Positions 7,735-16,867 of a stretch of DNA of 64,000 bases are shown here, piece by piece (position 1 is the stretch's first letter; the number at the start of each line of letters is the position of its first letter). A program made the translations under genes and the position numbers. The notes under the pieces were generated by a model, which was not told the DNA's origin, ran no database searches, and saw only the letters and a list, made by a program, of their open reading frames with translations. Source of the stretch: Streptomyces tardus (GTDB taxonomy: Bacteria; Actinomycetota; Actinomycetes; Streptomycetales; Streptomycetaceae); the NCBI RefSeq assembly GCF_018101125.2, contig NZ_JAELVF020000002.1, positions 192,576 through 256,575 of the forward strand, read 5' to 3'.

Positions 7735-9150
7735 TCAGCCCCTGCGGTCCAGCGCCTCCAGCGCGCGCCGTGCCAGCGGCTGTGTGCGCACGATCTCCGC
7801 GAACGTCGTCGAGCCTCGTACCACCCTGGTGAAGGCGCGCCAGGCCGGCGGGAGTGAGGTCAGCGCGGTGTGCATCGCGCGCGGGTGGCGTGCGAAAACC
7901 TGGTGGAGCCTGCGGCCCACGCTCATCTCCGCCCCGAGGTCGGAGCGGACCGCGTGCGCGTAGCCCAGCGCCTGGCGGCGGCTGTCCACGGCGTCGCCCG
8001 ACTCCGCGACGCGCACCGCCCACTCCCCGGCCAGCCGGCCCGAGCGCAGCGCGAAGGAGATTCCCTCCCTGGTCCAGGGCTCCAGCAGTCCCGCGGCGTC
8101 CCCGCACACCAGCACCCGGCCCCGGCTGAGCGGCGAGTCCTCGGCCCGGCAGCGGGTGAGGTGGCCGGAGGAGACGCTCGGCTCGAAACCCGCGAGTCCC
8201 AGGCGCCCGACGAAGTCCTCCAAGTACCGCTTGGTGCGGGCGCCTTCGCCCCGAGCGGCGATCACACCGACGGTCAGCGTGTCGCCCTTGGGGAACACCC
8301 AGCCGTAGGAACCGGGCAGCGGCCCCCAGTCCAGCAGCACCCGGCCCGCCCAGTCCTCGGCCACGGTGGGGGGCACCGGGATCTCCACCTCCAGGCCGAG
8401 ATCCACCTGGTCCATCCGCACTCCGACGTGCGCGCCGATACGGCTCGCGCTGCCGTCCGCGCCGACCACCGCGTGGGCCAGCACCGACTCCCCACCGGAG
8501 AGCACCACCGCGACGGTGCGGCGATCCGGCACCGCCGGCCCGTGCTGCTCCACTCGCGACACCGTGGCGCCGGTGCGCAGTCGGGCCCCGGCCCGCTCGG
8601 CCGCAGCCACCAGCGCGTGGTCGAACTCGGGCCTGTTGACCAGGCCGAACAGCGTGTTCTTGGACTTGCGGGTACGGGTGAGCCGGCCGCCGAGGGTGAA
8701 GGTGACGGCGTTGATCCGGTCGCGCAGGGGCAGTTCGAAGCCGGGCGGCAGCGCGTCCCTGGAGGGCCCGATGATGCCTCCGCCGCAGGTCTTGTAGCGC
8801 GGCAGCTCTGCCTTCTCCAGCAGGAGGACCCGACGTCCCGCCACCGCTGCGGCGTAGGCGGCGGACGCGCCGGCCGGGCCGGCGCCGACCACCACCACGT
8901 CCCACACCGGCGTCCGCTCCTCGTCGGCGTCCTCCGGGGTCTCGGCGTCCTCCCGGGTCTCGGCGTCCCGGGACCGCTCGGGGCCCCCGCTGGTCCCGGA
9001 CTCCCGGGATTCCTCCGGTTGTTCGGCGCCGGTCGGCCCCTCGCCGTCGCGCATCCCAGCGCCGTCGCCGGCCCCGCCGGCGCTCCCGGCGCCGCCGCTG
9101 TTCGCGAACTCCTCGCCGTTCTCGGTGTTCTCGCCGCTCACAGTCCCCAC
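7735..9150 (-). CDS. Geranylgeranyl reductase family FAD-dependent oxidoreductase
   Basis: Residues about 80-110 (VWDVVVVGAGPAGASAA, then LLLEK) form the dinucleotide-binding Rossmann motif, and YKTCGGGI is the Cys-containing signature of the GGR/digeranylgeranyl reductase family. GD...GLLEPWTREGI near residue 370 is the second FAD-contact motif. Family members reduce isoprenoid double bonds, for example in menaquinone or polyprenyl lipids. Oddity: about 80 residues of Gly/Glu/Asp-rich low-complexity sequence precede the Rossmann fold. GTG 9150 is the outermost start, but GTG 9141 suits the GGGAG ribosome binding site better. It is convergent with the preceding gene and divergent from the M20 peptidase gene. 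Confidence 0.85.
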   Translation of the reverse strand: MGTVSGENTENGEEFANSGGAGSAGGAGDGAGMRDGEGPTGAEQPEESRESGTSGGPERSRDAETREDAETPEDADEERTPVWDVVVVGAGPAGASAAYAAAVAGRRVLLLEKAELPRYKTCGGGIIGPSRDALPPGFELPLRDRINAVTFTLGGRLTRTRKSKNTLFGLVNRPEFDHALVAAAERAGARLRTGATVSRVEQHGPAVPDRRTVAVVLSGGESVLAHAVVGADGSASRIGAHVGVRMDQVDLGLEVEIPVPPTVAEDWAGRVLLDWGPLPGSYGWVFPKGDTLTVGVIAARGEGARTKRYLEDFVGRLGLAGFEPSVSSGHLTRCRAEDSPLSRGRVLVCGDAAGLLEPWTREGISFALRSGRLAGEWAVRVAESGDAVDSRRQALGYAHAVRSDLGAEMSVGRRLHQVFARHPRAMHTALTSLPPAWRAFTRVVRGSTTFAEIVRTQPLARRALEALDRRG

Positions 9151-9330
9151 TTGCTCCCGCCGTCACGGCCGTCCCATGATCACGGAACGGCCCAGTGCCG
9201 CATCCTACGGCCCGGGGTCGCACAACTGTCCCGTGGGAGGATCGACCCGGTCCGCAGCCGTCGCCGGACCGGCCGCAGCTGCGGTGATCCCGCACACCGG
9301 CCCAACGCCACACACCTCCAGGAGCGTTCC

Positions 9331-10701
9331 ATGGCGCACGAAACGGCGCACACCGCGCTTGCGCGCACCGTCGCCGATCTGCTGCCGCAGGCACGGACCG
9401 AGCTCGCCGAGCTCGTCGGGTTCGCGTCGGTGGCCGACGAGACCCAGTTCCCCAAGAGCGAGTGCGAGGCCGCCGCCTCCTGGATCGTCGAGGCACTGCG
9501 CACCGAGGGCTTCACCGAGGTCGAGACGCTGGAGACCCCGGACGGCACCCAGTCCGTCTACGGCCTCCTGCCGGGGCCGGCCGGAGCGCCGACCGTACTG
9601 CTCTACGCGCACTACGACGTCCAGCCGCCGCTGGACGAGGAGGCCTGGCTCTCCCCGCCGTTCACCCTCACCGAACGCGACGGCCGCTGGTACGGGCGCG
9701 GCGCCGCCGACTGCAAGGGCGGGCTGATCATGCATCTGCTCGCGCTGCGGGCGCTGCGCGCCAACGGCGGTGTCCCGGTCACCGTCAAGGTCATCGTCGA
9801 GGGTTCCGAGGAGCAGGCCACCAGCGGTCTGGAGGAGTACGCGCAGGCGCACCCCGAGCTACTGAGGGCCGACACGATCGTCATCGGCGACTCGGGCAAC
9901 TTCCGCGCCGGACTTCCCACCGTGACCAGCGTGCTGCGCGGAATGACCGTGCTGCGGCTGAAGGTGGACACCCTCGCGGGCAATCTGCACTCGGGCCAGT
10001 TCGGCGGCGCCGCCCCGGACGCGCTCGCCGCGCTGATCCGCACCCTGGGTTCGCTGCACGCCGAGGACGGCACCAGCACCGTCGACGGACTCGCCCGTGA
10101 CACGGTCTGGGACGGACTCCAGTACGACGAGGAGCAGTTCCGCGCGGACGCGAAGGTGCTGGACGGTGTCGAGCTGGTCGGCGGCGGCACGGTGGCCGAC
10201 CGCATCTGGGCCCGCCCCTCGGTGACCGTCCTCGGCATCGACTGCCCGCCGATCGTCGGCGCCACGCCCTCGGTGCAGGCCTCGGCCGCGGCACTGGTGA
10301 GCCTGCGGGTACCGCCCGGGCTCGACGCCACCGAGGCGACCGAACGCCTCGCCGCCCACCTGAGCGCGCATGTGCCCTGGGGCGCGCGGGCGGAGATCGA
10401 ACAGCAGGGCCAGGGCCAGCCGTTCCGTGCCGACACCGGCAGTCCGGCGTACACCGCGATGGCCTCCGCGATGCGCGAGGCGTACGACGGGGTGGAGATG
10501 GCCGTCGCCGGCCAGGGCGGCTCCATCCCGCTGTGCAACACGCTCGCCGCGCTCTACCCCGAGGCGGAGATCCTGCTGACCGGCCTGAGCGAACCGCAGG
10601 CGCAGATCCACGCCGTCAACGAGAGCGTCAGCCCGGAGGAGTTGGAACGGATGTCGATCGCCGAAGCGCTCTTCCTCCAGCATCTGGCCGCCCGGGCCTG
10701 A
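9331..10701 (+). CDS. M20/M25/M40 family dipeptidase
   Basis: A 456-residue zinc metallopeptidase. The first metal motif is seen as LLYAHYDVQPP (His/Asp), then WYGRGAADCKGG with the bridging Asp, VEGSEEQ with the general-base Glu-Glu pair, and TIVIGDSGN with a further ligand. C-terminal QIHAVNES supplies the last His. The lid/dimerisation domain occupies about residues 215-330. It cleaves dipeptides or short peptides in the cytosol. Start ATG 9331 follows CAGGAG. A repeat cluster and an imperfect hairpin follow its stop. Confidence 0.9.
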   Translation: MAHETAHTALARTVADLLPQARTELAELVGFASVADETQFPKSECEAAASWIVEALRTEGFTEVETLETPDGTQSVYGLLPGPAGAPTVLLYAHYDVQPPLDEEAWLSPPFTLTERDGRWYGRGAADCKGGLIMHLLALRALRANGGVPVTVKVIVEGSEEQATSGLEEYAQAHPELLRADTIVIGDSGNFRAGLPTVTSVLRGMTVLRLKVDTLAGNLHSGQFGGAAPDALAALIRTLGSLHAEDGTSTVDGLARDTVWDGLQYDEEQFRADAKVLDGVELVGGGTVADRIWARPSVTVLGIDCPPIVGATPSVQASAAALVSLRVPPGLDATEATERLAAHLSAHVPWGARAEIEQQGQGQPFRADTGSPAYTAMASAMREAYDGVEMAVAGQGGSIPLCNTLAALYPEAEILLTGLSEPQAQIHAVNESVSPEELERMSIAEALFLQHLAARA

Positions 10702-10752
10702 CACGGCCGCCGGCCTCTCGCCGCACTCCGCTCCGCGCCGACAGCGCCGCTT

Positions 10753-10788
10753 CGGTGCCGCTCGGTGCCGCGGTGCCGCTCGGTGCCG
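10753..10788. repeat. Short tandem repeat, CGGTGCCG units
   Basis: Four copies of CGGTGCCG (starting 10753, 10763, 10771, 10781) lie in the intergenic region after the dipeptidase gene. No function is apparent. Confidence 0.5.
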
Positions 10789-10820
10789 ACGGCACCACTC
10801 GGCCGCCGACGCGCCGGCCC

Positions 10821-10852
10821 GCCCGGGTCGTGCTCGCACCACGAGCCCGGGC
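10821..10852. terminator. Imperfect hairpin between convergent genes
   Basis: GCCCGGGTCGTG (10821-10832) pairs with CACGAGCCCGGGC (10840-10852) with one bulged base. It lies between the convergent stops at 10701 and 10881, so a bidirectional terminator is likely. There is no T-tract, which is common in high-GC actinomycetes. Confidence 0.5.
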
Positions 10853-10880
10853 GGCGCCCGGCGCCCCACCGTGGACGCGG

Positions 10881-11921
10881 CTACGGGAGCCCGCCGGTGG
10901 GGGCGCCGGACTCCAGATAGAGCGGGCGGCCCAGCTCGCGTGCGCGCAGCGCCCAACTCAGCCGCTCCTTCCGCGGCCCGGGCAGCAACGCCACCGCCTC
11001 GCTCTCCGAGACGAAGCGCCACTCGCGCAACTCCTCGCCAGGCAGGCTCAGTCGGGCGATCTCCGCCGGGCCCAGCCGGCCGCCGTCGAAGAGCAGCCGC
11101 AGGCCGCCGACCGCCGGTGGCACGGGCCGCTCCCAGTCGACGACGAGCAGATCGGGGGCCCGGTCCAGCCGCAGCCCGAGCTCCTCGGCCACCTCGCGCA
11201 CCCCTCCGCAGCCCGGAGCCTCGCCGGCCTCCACCACGCCCCCGGGGAACTCCCAGCCGGGCTTGTAGGTCGGGTCGACAAGCAGCACCCGGTCCTCGTC
11301 GTCGAAGAGCAGCACCCCGGCGGCGACCGTCTCGCCCCGCGGCTCCGGAGTCTGCACGATGGCGCAGTCGCCCTCGCCGCGCGCCATCGCGTCGGCGACG
11401 GTGCGTGCGCTGGTCCTCGGCGTACGGCGCGTGGTGTCGACGAGGTAGGCGTCCCGCTCCAGCCAGTCGTGGGCGGCACGGTATTCGGGCAACTGCCGCT
11501 GGTATGTGTTCCGGGCCTTCTCCCCCACCACCAGGGCGAGTTGGTCGACCCGTTTGCGAAGGATCGTTTCCTCTGCGGTCAGCAGAAAGTGTCGTACGGG
11601 CACGCCCCGGGATGCCAGGGCACCGAATATCTCGTCGCGGTGCTCCTGGTGCGGCAGTGACACGGGGGCTATCAGCGGGCCCGGAACCTCGGCCAGCAGA
11701 GCGACAGCGGTCTCCACGAACAGCCGCCGCCAGGACGGGAGTTCGCGGACCCCTTCAGCCAGCTCCTCGATTCTCGCCAGGCGCTCCTTGGGCAGCAGCT
11801 CACGCAGCCCCGCGTCGACCGGTTCCGGGTCGTACACCGCGCTGCCGGCCACCAGCTGCCGCAGCTCCTCCGCGACGGCGGAGGTTCCGACTCCGTGGAT
11901 CCCGTTCAGCCAGATGATCAC
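10881..11921 (-). CDS. P-loop NTPase / NUDIX hydrolase fusion
   Basis: A 346-residue two-domain protein. Residues 1-180 are a TmrB/AAA_18-like nucleoside-kinase fold beginning IIWLNGIHGVGTSAVAEEL. Residues 195-335 are a NUDIX domain with a complete box, GVVEAGEAPGCGGV then REVAEELGL (about 228-250). NUDIX domains hydrolyse nucleoside diphosphates linked to another moiety. Oddity: in the Walker A-like loop the conserved Lys is Thr13, so the kinase half may be inactive or may only bind. Start GTG 11921 has AAAGGGGGAACG immediately upstream. Confidence 0.8.
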   Translation of the reverse strand: MIIWLNGIHGVGTSAVAEELRQLVAGSAVYDPEPVDAGLRELLPKERLARIEELAEGVRELPSWRRLFVETAVALLAEVPGPLIAPVSLPHQEHRDEIFGALASRGVPVRHFLLTAEETILRKRVDQLALVVGEKARNTYQRQLPEYRAAHDWLERDAYLVDTTRRTPRTSARTVADAMARGEGDCAIVQTPEPRGETVAAGVLLFDDEDRVLLVDPTYKPGWEFPGGVVEAGEAPGCGGVREVAEELGLRLDRAPDLLVVDWERPVPPAVGGLRLLFDGGRLGPAEIARLSLPGEELREWRFVSESEAVALLPGPRKERLSWALRARELGRPLYLESGAPTGGLP

Positions 11922-12036
11922 CGTTCCCCCTTTCTCGCCCCGTTCAGTGACCGGTACACACTGCCACGGATGTGCGCCGGTCCAAGGGGAGCATGCGCCG
12001 GAGCGCGGGGGCACCGGGGCACACGCCCCGCGCACC

Positions 12037-12978
12037 TCAGGGGAGTTCGAGCAGCTCCGCGCGACAGGCCGCAGCAGCGCCGACCAGCCCCGCGTCCGAA
12101 CCGATGCGAGTGGGGAGCACCTGCACACCATGGGTGAAGGAGAGCCCGGCGTACAGGTCCAGGGAGGCACGCAGCGGCGCGAAGAGAAGCTCACCGGCCT
12201 GTGCCACACCACCCCCGATCACCGCGACCTCGATCTCCACCAGCGCCGCGGCGGCGGCCACCGCAGCGCCCAGCGCACGTCCGGCGCGGTCGAACGCCTC
12301 CACGGCCACTTCGTCGCCCCGTCCGGCAGCCCGCGCGACCGCCGCGGCCGTGGTCTCCTCCTCCGGACCAGGCTGCCAGCCGCGGGCCAGTGCTCGGCGC
12401 ACGATGCTGGGTCCGCTGGCGATCGTCTCGACACAGCCGCGTCCGCCGCAGGGGCATTCGTCTCCGCTCAACTCCACGCAGATGTGGCCGATATGGCCGG
12501 AGTTGCCGGTGGGTCCGCTCAGCGGTCTGCCGTCCAGCACCAGCCCGCCACCGACACCGGTGGAGACCACCATGCCCAGTGCGTTGCGACGTCCCACCGC
12601 GGCGCCCGCGGCGTGCTCGGCGGCCACCATCGCGACCCCGTCGCCGACGAGGGTGACCGGGAGCCCGCCCACCACCTGCCGTACGCCCTCGACGAGCGGG
12701 AAGTCGCGCCAACCCGGGATGTTGACCGGTCCGACCGTCCCCGAGACGGCGTCCACCGGTCCGGCGCTGCCGATCCCCAGCGCGCCCACCCGCGACCACC
12801 GGCCGTCCTCGGCGAGCCGGCTCAGTACGTCCGCCACAGCCGCCAGCACGGTCTCTCCCGGCGCCGAGGGCGGGGTCGGCACCTGCTGCCGCGCGTGGAC
12901 GGTTCCGCGCTCGTCGACGAGCGCTCCGGCGATCTTGGTGCCTCCGATGTCCAGAGCCGCGACCAGGTCAGTAGTCAT
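12037..12978 (-). CDS. ROK family sugar kinase (glucokinase-like)
   Basis: A 313-residue kinase. The N-terminal ATP motif LDIGGTKIAGALVD is intact, ALGIGSAGPVD is the second phosphate loop, and STGVGGGLVLDG with GHIGHICVE gives the catalytic/Zn His region. CPCGGRGCVET is the ROK zinc motif. It phosphorylates glucose or a related hexose with ATP in the cytosol. Start ATG 12978. It is divergent from a LacI regulator, with a perfect 14-bp palindrome between the two starts, so sugar-controlled repression is inferred. Confidence 0.88.
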   Translation of the reverse strand: MTTDLVAALDIGGTKIAGALVDERGTVHARQQVPTPPSAPGETVLAAVADVLSRLAEDGRWSRVGALGIGSAGPVDAVSGTVGPVNIPGWRDFPLVEGVRQVVGGLPVTLVGDGVAMVAAEHAAGAAVGRRNALGMVVSTGVGGGLVLDGRPLSGPTGNSGHIGHICVELSGDECPCGGRGCVETIASGPSIVRRALARGWQPGPEEETTAAAVARAAGRGDEVAVEAFDRAGRALGAAVAAAAALVEIEVAVIGGGVAQAGELLFAPLRASLDLYAGLSFTHGVQVLPTRIGSDAGLVGAAAACRAELLELP

Positions 12979-13000
12979 GGCGAGTATGTTCACCTCTTGC

Positions 13001-13014
13001 AGACAACGTTGTCT
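13001..13014. promoter_or_regulatory. LacI-type operator palindrome
   Basis: AGACAACGTTGTCT is a perfect 14-bp palindrome with the central CG typical of LacI/GalR operators. It lies 23 bp upstream of the ROK kinase start and 64 bp upstream of the LacI start, so it can control both. Confidence 0.75.
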
Positions 13015-13077
13015 AGCCGTGATCACCAACTCGTATGCTCGGCATGGCAGTCCGCGTCCGGCAGAACGGAACTCCCC

Positions 13078-14124
13078 GTGACACAGCGCAACGACCCCAC
13101 CTCCGGCGCCTCGCCGCGCTACGGCAGGCGTCCCACCATGAAGGACGTCGCCCACCGCGCCGGGGTCGGCCTGAAGACGGTCTCCCGGGTCGTCAACGGC
13201 GAGCCGGGGGTGCTGCCGGACACAGAGCAGCGGGTGCGGGAGGCGATCACCGCTCTCGGCTTCCGCCGCAACGACAGCGCCCGCACCCTGCGCAAGGGCA
13301 GGACGGCCACGGTCGGCCTGGTGCTGGAGGACCTCGCCGACCCGTTCTACGGCCCGCTCAGCCGCGCGGTGGAGGAGGCGGCACGCGGCCACGGCGCGCT
13401 GCTGCTCGCCGGCTCCAGCGACGAGGACCCGGTGCGCGAGCAGGAGTTGACGCTCGCGCTGTGCGCCCGGCGGGTGGACGGGCTGGTGATCGTCCCGGCC
13501 AGCGACGACCACCGCTACCTCGAACCGGAGATCGCCGCCGGCGTGGCGACCGTCTTCGTGGACCGGCCCGCCGGCCTCCTCGACGCGGACACCGTACTCA
13601 CCGACAACCTCGCCGGGGCGAAGGAGGCCACCGCCCATCTGATCGCCCACGGGCACCGGCGGATCGGTTTCGTCGGCGACCAGCCGCAGATCCACACCAC
13701 CACCGAGCGGCTGCGCGGCTACCGCGAGGCGATGGCAGCGGCCGACCTGCCGGTGCGGGCGGAGTGGACGGCGCTGGGCACCACCGACCCCGGGCGGGTG
13801 GAGCACGCTCTGCGCGCGATGCTCGCCGGACCCGATCCCGTCACCGCTCTGTTCACCGGCAACAACCGGGTCACCGCCACCGCCGCCCGCCTGCTCGCCG
13901 GCCACCCCAGGCCGACGGCGCTGGTGGGCTTCGACGATCTGGAGCTCGGCGAGCTGCTCGACCCGCCGCTCACCGTCGTCGCCCAGGATGCCGCGCTGCT
14001 CGGGCGCACCGCCGCCGAGCTGCTCTTCAACCGTCTCGCCGGCGGCGCAGCCGCCCCGCGCCGGGTGGTGCTGCCCGCGGGCCTGATACCGCGCGGCTCG
14101 GGAGAGCTGCCGCCGCACAGCTGA
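13078..14124 (+). CDS. LacI family transcriptional regulator
   Basis: A 348-residue repressor. The helix-turn-helix is TMKDVAHRAGVGLKTVSRVV followed by the hinge NGEPGV, then a periplasmic-binding-protein-like sensor domain (residues about 80-345; VGLVLEDLADPFYG, GFVGDQ, LVGFDDLELGELL). GTG 13078 (CGGAA ribosome binding site) is taken as start; ATG 13138 at MKDVAHRAG is a viable alternative 20 residues shorter. It is divergent from the ROK kinase gene and probably binds the palindrome at 13001. Confidence 0.88.
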   Translation: MTQRNDPTSGASPRYGRRPTMKDVAHRAGVGLKTVSRVVNGEPGVLPDTEQRVREAITALGFRRNDSARTLRKGRTATVGLVLEDLADPFYGPLSRAVEEAARGHGALLLAGSSDEDPVREQELTLALCARRVDGLVIVPASDDHRYLEPEIAAGVATVFVDRPAGLLDADTVLTDNLAGAKEATAHLIAHGHRRIGFVGDQPQIHTTTERLRGYREAMAAADLPVRAEWTALGTTDPGRVEHALRAMLAGPDPVTALFTGNNRVTATAARLLAGHPRPTALVGFDDLELGELLDPPLTVVAQDAALLGRTAAELLFNRLAGGAAAPRRVVLPAGLIPRGSGELPPHS

Positions 14125-14272
14125 CCCGAGCCGTGCGGGAGACCGGGCCGCGGAGCCGCGGCCGTACACCGGGACGGCTCCGGGCCGCAGGGGCCGGCCG
14201 TGGACTCACCGCCGGCCCCGGACCCGCCGCCTCGGCCCGGAGCCGCTCGTCGACCGGTCCCGATCCGCGGGG

Positions 14273-15577
14273 CTACGGGTGGGCGAGAGTCAGCGCCGCG
14301 CGCCGCGGGGCGGCGAAGCCCTCCAGGTCCGCGCGGGAGAGACCGGTCAGCGCCCCCACCTCGTCCTCGCCGAGGGCGCCGCAGTCCAGCCCGCGCAGCA
14401 GGAAGCCACTGAGCGCCTTCGCCGTCGCCGGCTCGTCGAGCACCCCGCCCGTCCGCTGCTGCGCGTAGGCGGCGATGCGGTCGGCGGCCGACTCGAAGCC
14501 CTCGCGGTAGAAGGCGTAGACGGCCGCGTAGCGGGTCGGCAGATGCCCCGGATGCATGTCCCAGCCCTGGTAGTAGGCGCGCGCCAGGGAGCGGCGCACC
14601 AGGCGGTGGTGCAGCCGCCAGGCGTCCTGGACCTGCTCGCGCGAACCGACCGGCAGGACGTTGGTCGAGCCGTCGGAGAGCCGTACTCCGGTCCCGGCCG
14701 CGGCGACCTGCATCACGGCCTTGGCGTGGTCGGCGGCCGGATGGTCCATGGACTGGTGAGCGGCGCTGACACCGCAGCAGGCGCTGTAGTCGAAGGTGCC
14801 GTAGTGCAGGCCGGTGGCACGCCCGTCCGCCGCCTCGATCATGCGGGCCACGGTCGCCCGGCCGTCGCCGCCCAGGATGGACTGGCTGGTCTCGATCTGG
14901 ATCTCGAAGCCGATCCGGCCGGCGGGCAGCCGGTGGGCCTGCTCGAACTGCTCGCACAGGCGCGCCATCGCTGCGACCTGCTCGGCGTAGGTGACCTTGG
15001 GCAGCGTCAGGACCAGGCCCGGGGGCAGGCCGCCGCCGTTGAGCAGCGCGGTGAGGAAGACGTCCAGAGTGCGGATGCCTCGGTCGCGGACCTCGGCCTC
15101 CAGACACTTGAGCCGGATACCGACGTACGGGGCACACTCGGCTCCCCCGCGCTCGGCCCACTCCGCCACCAGCGCGGCGGCACGGGCGGCGTCGGCATCC
15201 TCCTCGGAGTCGGGACGGTTGCCGTAGCCGTCTTCGAAGTCGATGCGCAGGTCCTCGATCGGTTCGCGGACGAGCTTGTCGCGGACCCGGTCGTGCACAG
15301 CGCCGGCCAGGACCTCGTCGAGGTCCAGGACCCCGGCCAGGCTCGCCGCGTCGGGCGCGTGCCGGTCCAGCAGCGCGAGCGCCTCCCGGCCCCAGGTGCG
15401 CACCGTGTCGGCACCGAAGACGTCACCGGGGACGTAGACGGTGTGCACCGGCTGACGGGTGCCGGGGTCGCCCGGGTAGCGGCGCTCCAACTCCGCGTCG
15501 ACGGCCGCCAGCGCGGCGCCGACCTCCCGGCTCACCGAACTGGCGAAGGTGGTGGCGACCGTACTGGCCTGCGTCAT
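14273..15577 (-). CDS. DUF6986 family protein (aldolase / citrate-lyase-like TIM barrel)
   Basis: A 434-residue protein. The segment DLRIDFEDGYGNRPDSEEDADAA carries the acidic cluster, and GFEIQIETSQSILG the Glu/Gln metal region, seen in HpcH/HpaI aldolase and citrate-lyase beta folds. GLHYGTFDYSACCG and YYQGWDMHPGHLPTRY are conserved in the streptomycete family. Mg-dependent C-C lyase chemistry is inferred from fold; substrate unknown. Start ATG 15577 was preferred over GTG 15583 because AGGGGAGTG sits at proper spacing. It is downstream of, and separately promoted from, the etf genes. Confidence 0.8.
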   Translation of the reverse strand: MTQASTVATTFASSVSREVGAALAAVDAELERRYPGDPGTRQPVHTVYVPGDVFGADTVRTWGREALALLDRHAPDAASLAGVLDLDEVLAGAVHDRVRDKLVREPIEDLRIDFEDGYGNRPDSEEDADAARAAALVAEWAERGGAECAPYVGIRLKCLEAEVRDRGIRTLDVFLTALLNGGGLPPGLVLTLPKVTYAEQVAAMARLCEQFEQAHRLPAGRIGFEIQIETSQSILGGDGRATVARMIEAADGRATGLHYGTFDYSACCGVSAAHQSMDHPAADHAKAVMQVAAAGTGVRLSDGSTNVLPVGSREQVQDAWRLHHRLVRRSLARAYYQGWDMHPGHLPTRYAAVYAFYREGFESAADRIAAYAQQRTGGVLDEPATAKALSGFLLRGLDCGALGEDEVGALTGLSRADLEGFAAPRRAALTLAHP

Positions 15578-15766
15578 CGGCACTCCCCTGGAAAATCAAC
15601 AAAACGTTGAAGTCGTCACGGGGAAGCTAGCCCCCGCGCGCGGGGTGAGTCAACAGCCCTCCACCCGGCGGGACGTCGCCGAACCCGTACGGAGACCGGC
15701 GGCTCCCGGGGGCGGCGGGATCAGCAGGGGCACGGCGAAAGAGGCAGGGGCAGAGCCGGGAACGAC

Positions 15767-15812
15767 GCCAGGGGCGGCGCCGCCGGACAGGTCCGGTGAC
15801 GCCGCCCCTGGC
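15767..15812. terminator. Strong nested hairpin downstream of etfA
   Basis: GCCAGGGGCGGCG (15767-15779) pairs perfectly over 13 bp with CGCCGCCCCTGGC (15800-15812). A second small stem CCGGAC/GTCCGG lies in the loop. It is 32 bp beyond the etfA stop (minus strand), so it is probably the terminator of the etfBA operon. Confidence 0.75.
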
Positions 15813-15844
15813 GGGACGCTTCGGCTCGCGCCGCGCGAAGTGGC

Positions 15845-16807
15845 TCAGCCCTTGCGGGTCTTGACCTCTTCGGTCAGCTGCGGGACGACCTCGAAGAGGT
15901 CGCCCACGACGCCGTAGTCGACCAGGTCGAAAATCGGCGCCTCGGAGTCCTTGTTGATCGCGACGATGGTCTTGGAGGTCTGCATACCGGCGCGGTGCTG
16001 GATCGCGCCGGAGATGCCTGCCGCCACGTACAGCTGCGGCGAGACGGTCTTGCCGGTCTGGCCGACCTGACTGGTGTGCGGGTACCAACCGGCATCCACG
16101 GCGGCACGCGAGGCGCCGACGGCGGCACCGAGCGAGTCGGCGAGGGACTCGATGACGTGGAAGTTCTCCGCGCCGTTGACGCCGCGGCCACCGGAGACCA
16201 CGATCGCGGCCTCGGTCAGCTCCGGACGACCGGTGGACTCACGGGGCGTGCGGGAGGTGACCCTGGTGCCGGTGGCCAGCTCGCCGAAGCTCACCGAGAG
16301 CTGCTCCACGCTGCCGGCGGCCGAGGCCGCCTCGGGGGCGGTGGAGTTCGGCTTCACGGTGATGACCGGAGTGCCGTTGGTGACACGGGACTTGGTGGTG
16401 AAGGCGGCGGCGAACACCGACTGGGTGGCCACCGGGCCCTCGTCGCCGGCCTCGAGGTCGATGGCGTCGGTGATGAGGCCGGAGTCGATGCGCACGGCCA
16501 GGCGCGCACCGATCTCCTTGCCCTCCGCCGAGGAGGGCAGCAGCACCGCGGACGGCGAGACCGCGTCGAAGGCGGCCTTCAGCGCGTCGACCTTCGGCAC
16601 GACCAGGTAGTCGTTGAACTCGGGGGCGTCGGCGGCCAGCACCTTCACCGCGCCGTACTCGGCGAGGACGGGGGCGGCGGTCTCGACGCCGGCGCCCAGG
16701 TGCACGGCGACCGGCTCGCCGAGGCGGCGCGCGAGGGTCAGCAGCTCGAGGGTGGGCTTGCGGACGGAACCGTCCACGTGGTCGACGTAGACAAGGACTT
16801 CAGCCAT
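15845..16807 (-). CDS. etfA: Electron transfer flavoprotein subunit alpha
   Basis: A 320-residue FixB/EtfA protein. The N-terminal adenine-nucleotide-hydrolase-like domain (residues 1-185) is followed by the conserved FAD-binding domain with VVSGGRGVNGAENF, GASRAAVDAGWYPHTSQVGQTG, LYVAAGISGAIQHRAGM and NKDSEAPIFDLVDYGVVGD. With EtfB it carries electrons from acyl-CoA and other dehydrogenases to the quinone pool. It lies 60 bp after etfB on the same strand. The start ATG 16807 has GGGAGGAAA-type purines upstream on the coding strand. Confidence 0.95.
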   Translation of the reverse strand: MAEVLVYVDHVDGSVRKPTLELLTLARRLGEPVAVHLGAGVETAAPVLAEYGAVKVLAADAPEFNDYLVVPKVDALKAAFDAVSPSAVLLPSSAEGKEIGARLAVRIDSGLITDAIDLEAGDEGPVATQSVFAAAFTTKSRVTNGTPVITVKPNSTAPEAASAAGSVEQLSVSFGELATGTRVTSRTPRESTGRPELTEAAIVVSGGRGVNGAENFHVIESLADSLGAAVGASRAAVDAGWYPHTSQVGQTGKTVSPQLYVAAGISGAIQHRAGMQTSKTIVAINKDSEAPIFDLVDYGVVGDLFEVVPQLTEEVKTRKG

Positions 16808-16867
16808 GGAAATCTTCTCCCGGGAGGAAAGTTCGGCGCTTGGGGGCCTGGAGGAAGGGGGCGGGGC

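Noticed and set aside
15595..15615. Possible operator TCAACAAAACGTTGA upstream of the DUF6986 gene
   Set aside because: The arms do not match cleanly (TCAAC versus CGTTGA with unequal centre), so the symmetry is too poor for a confident site.
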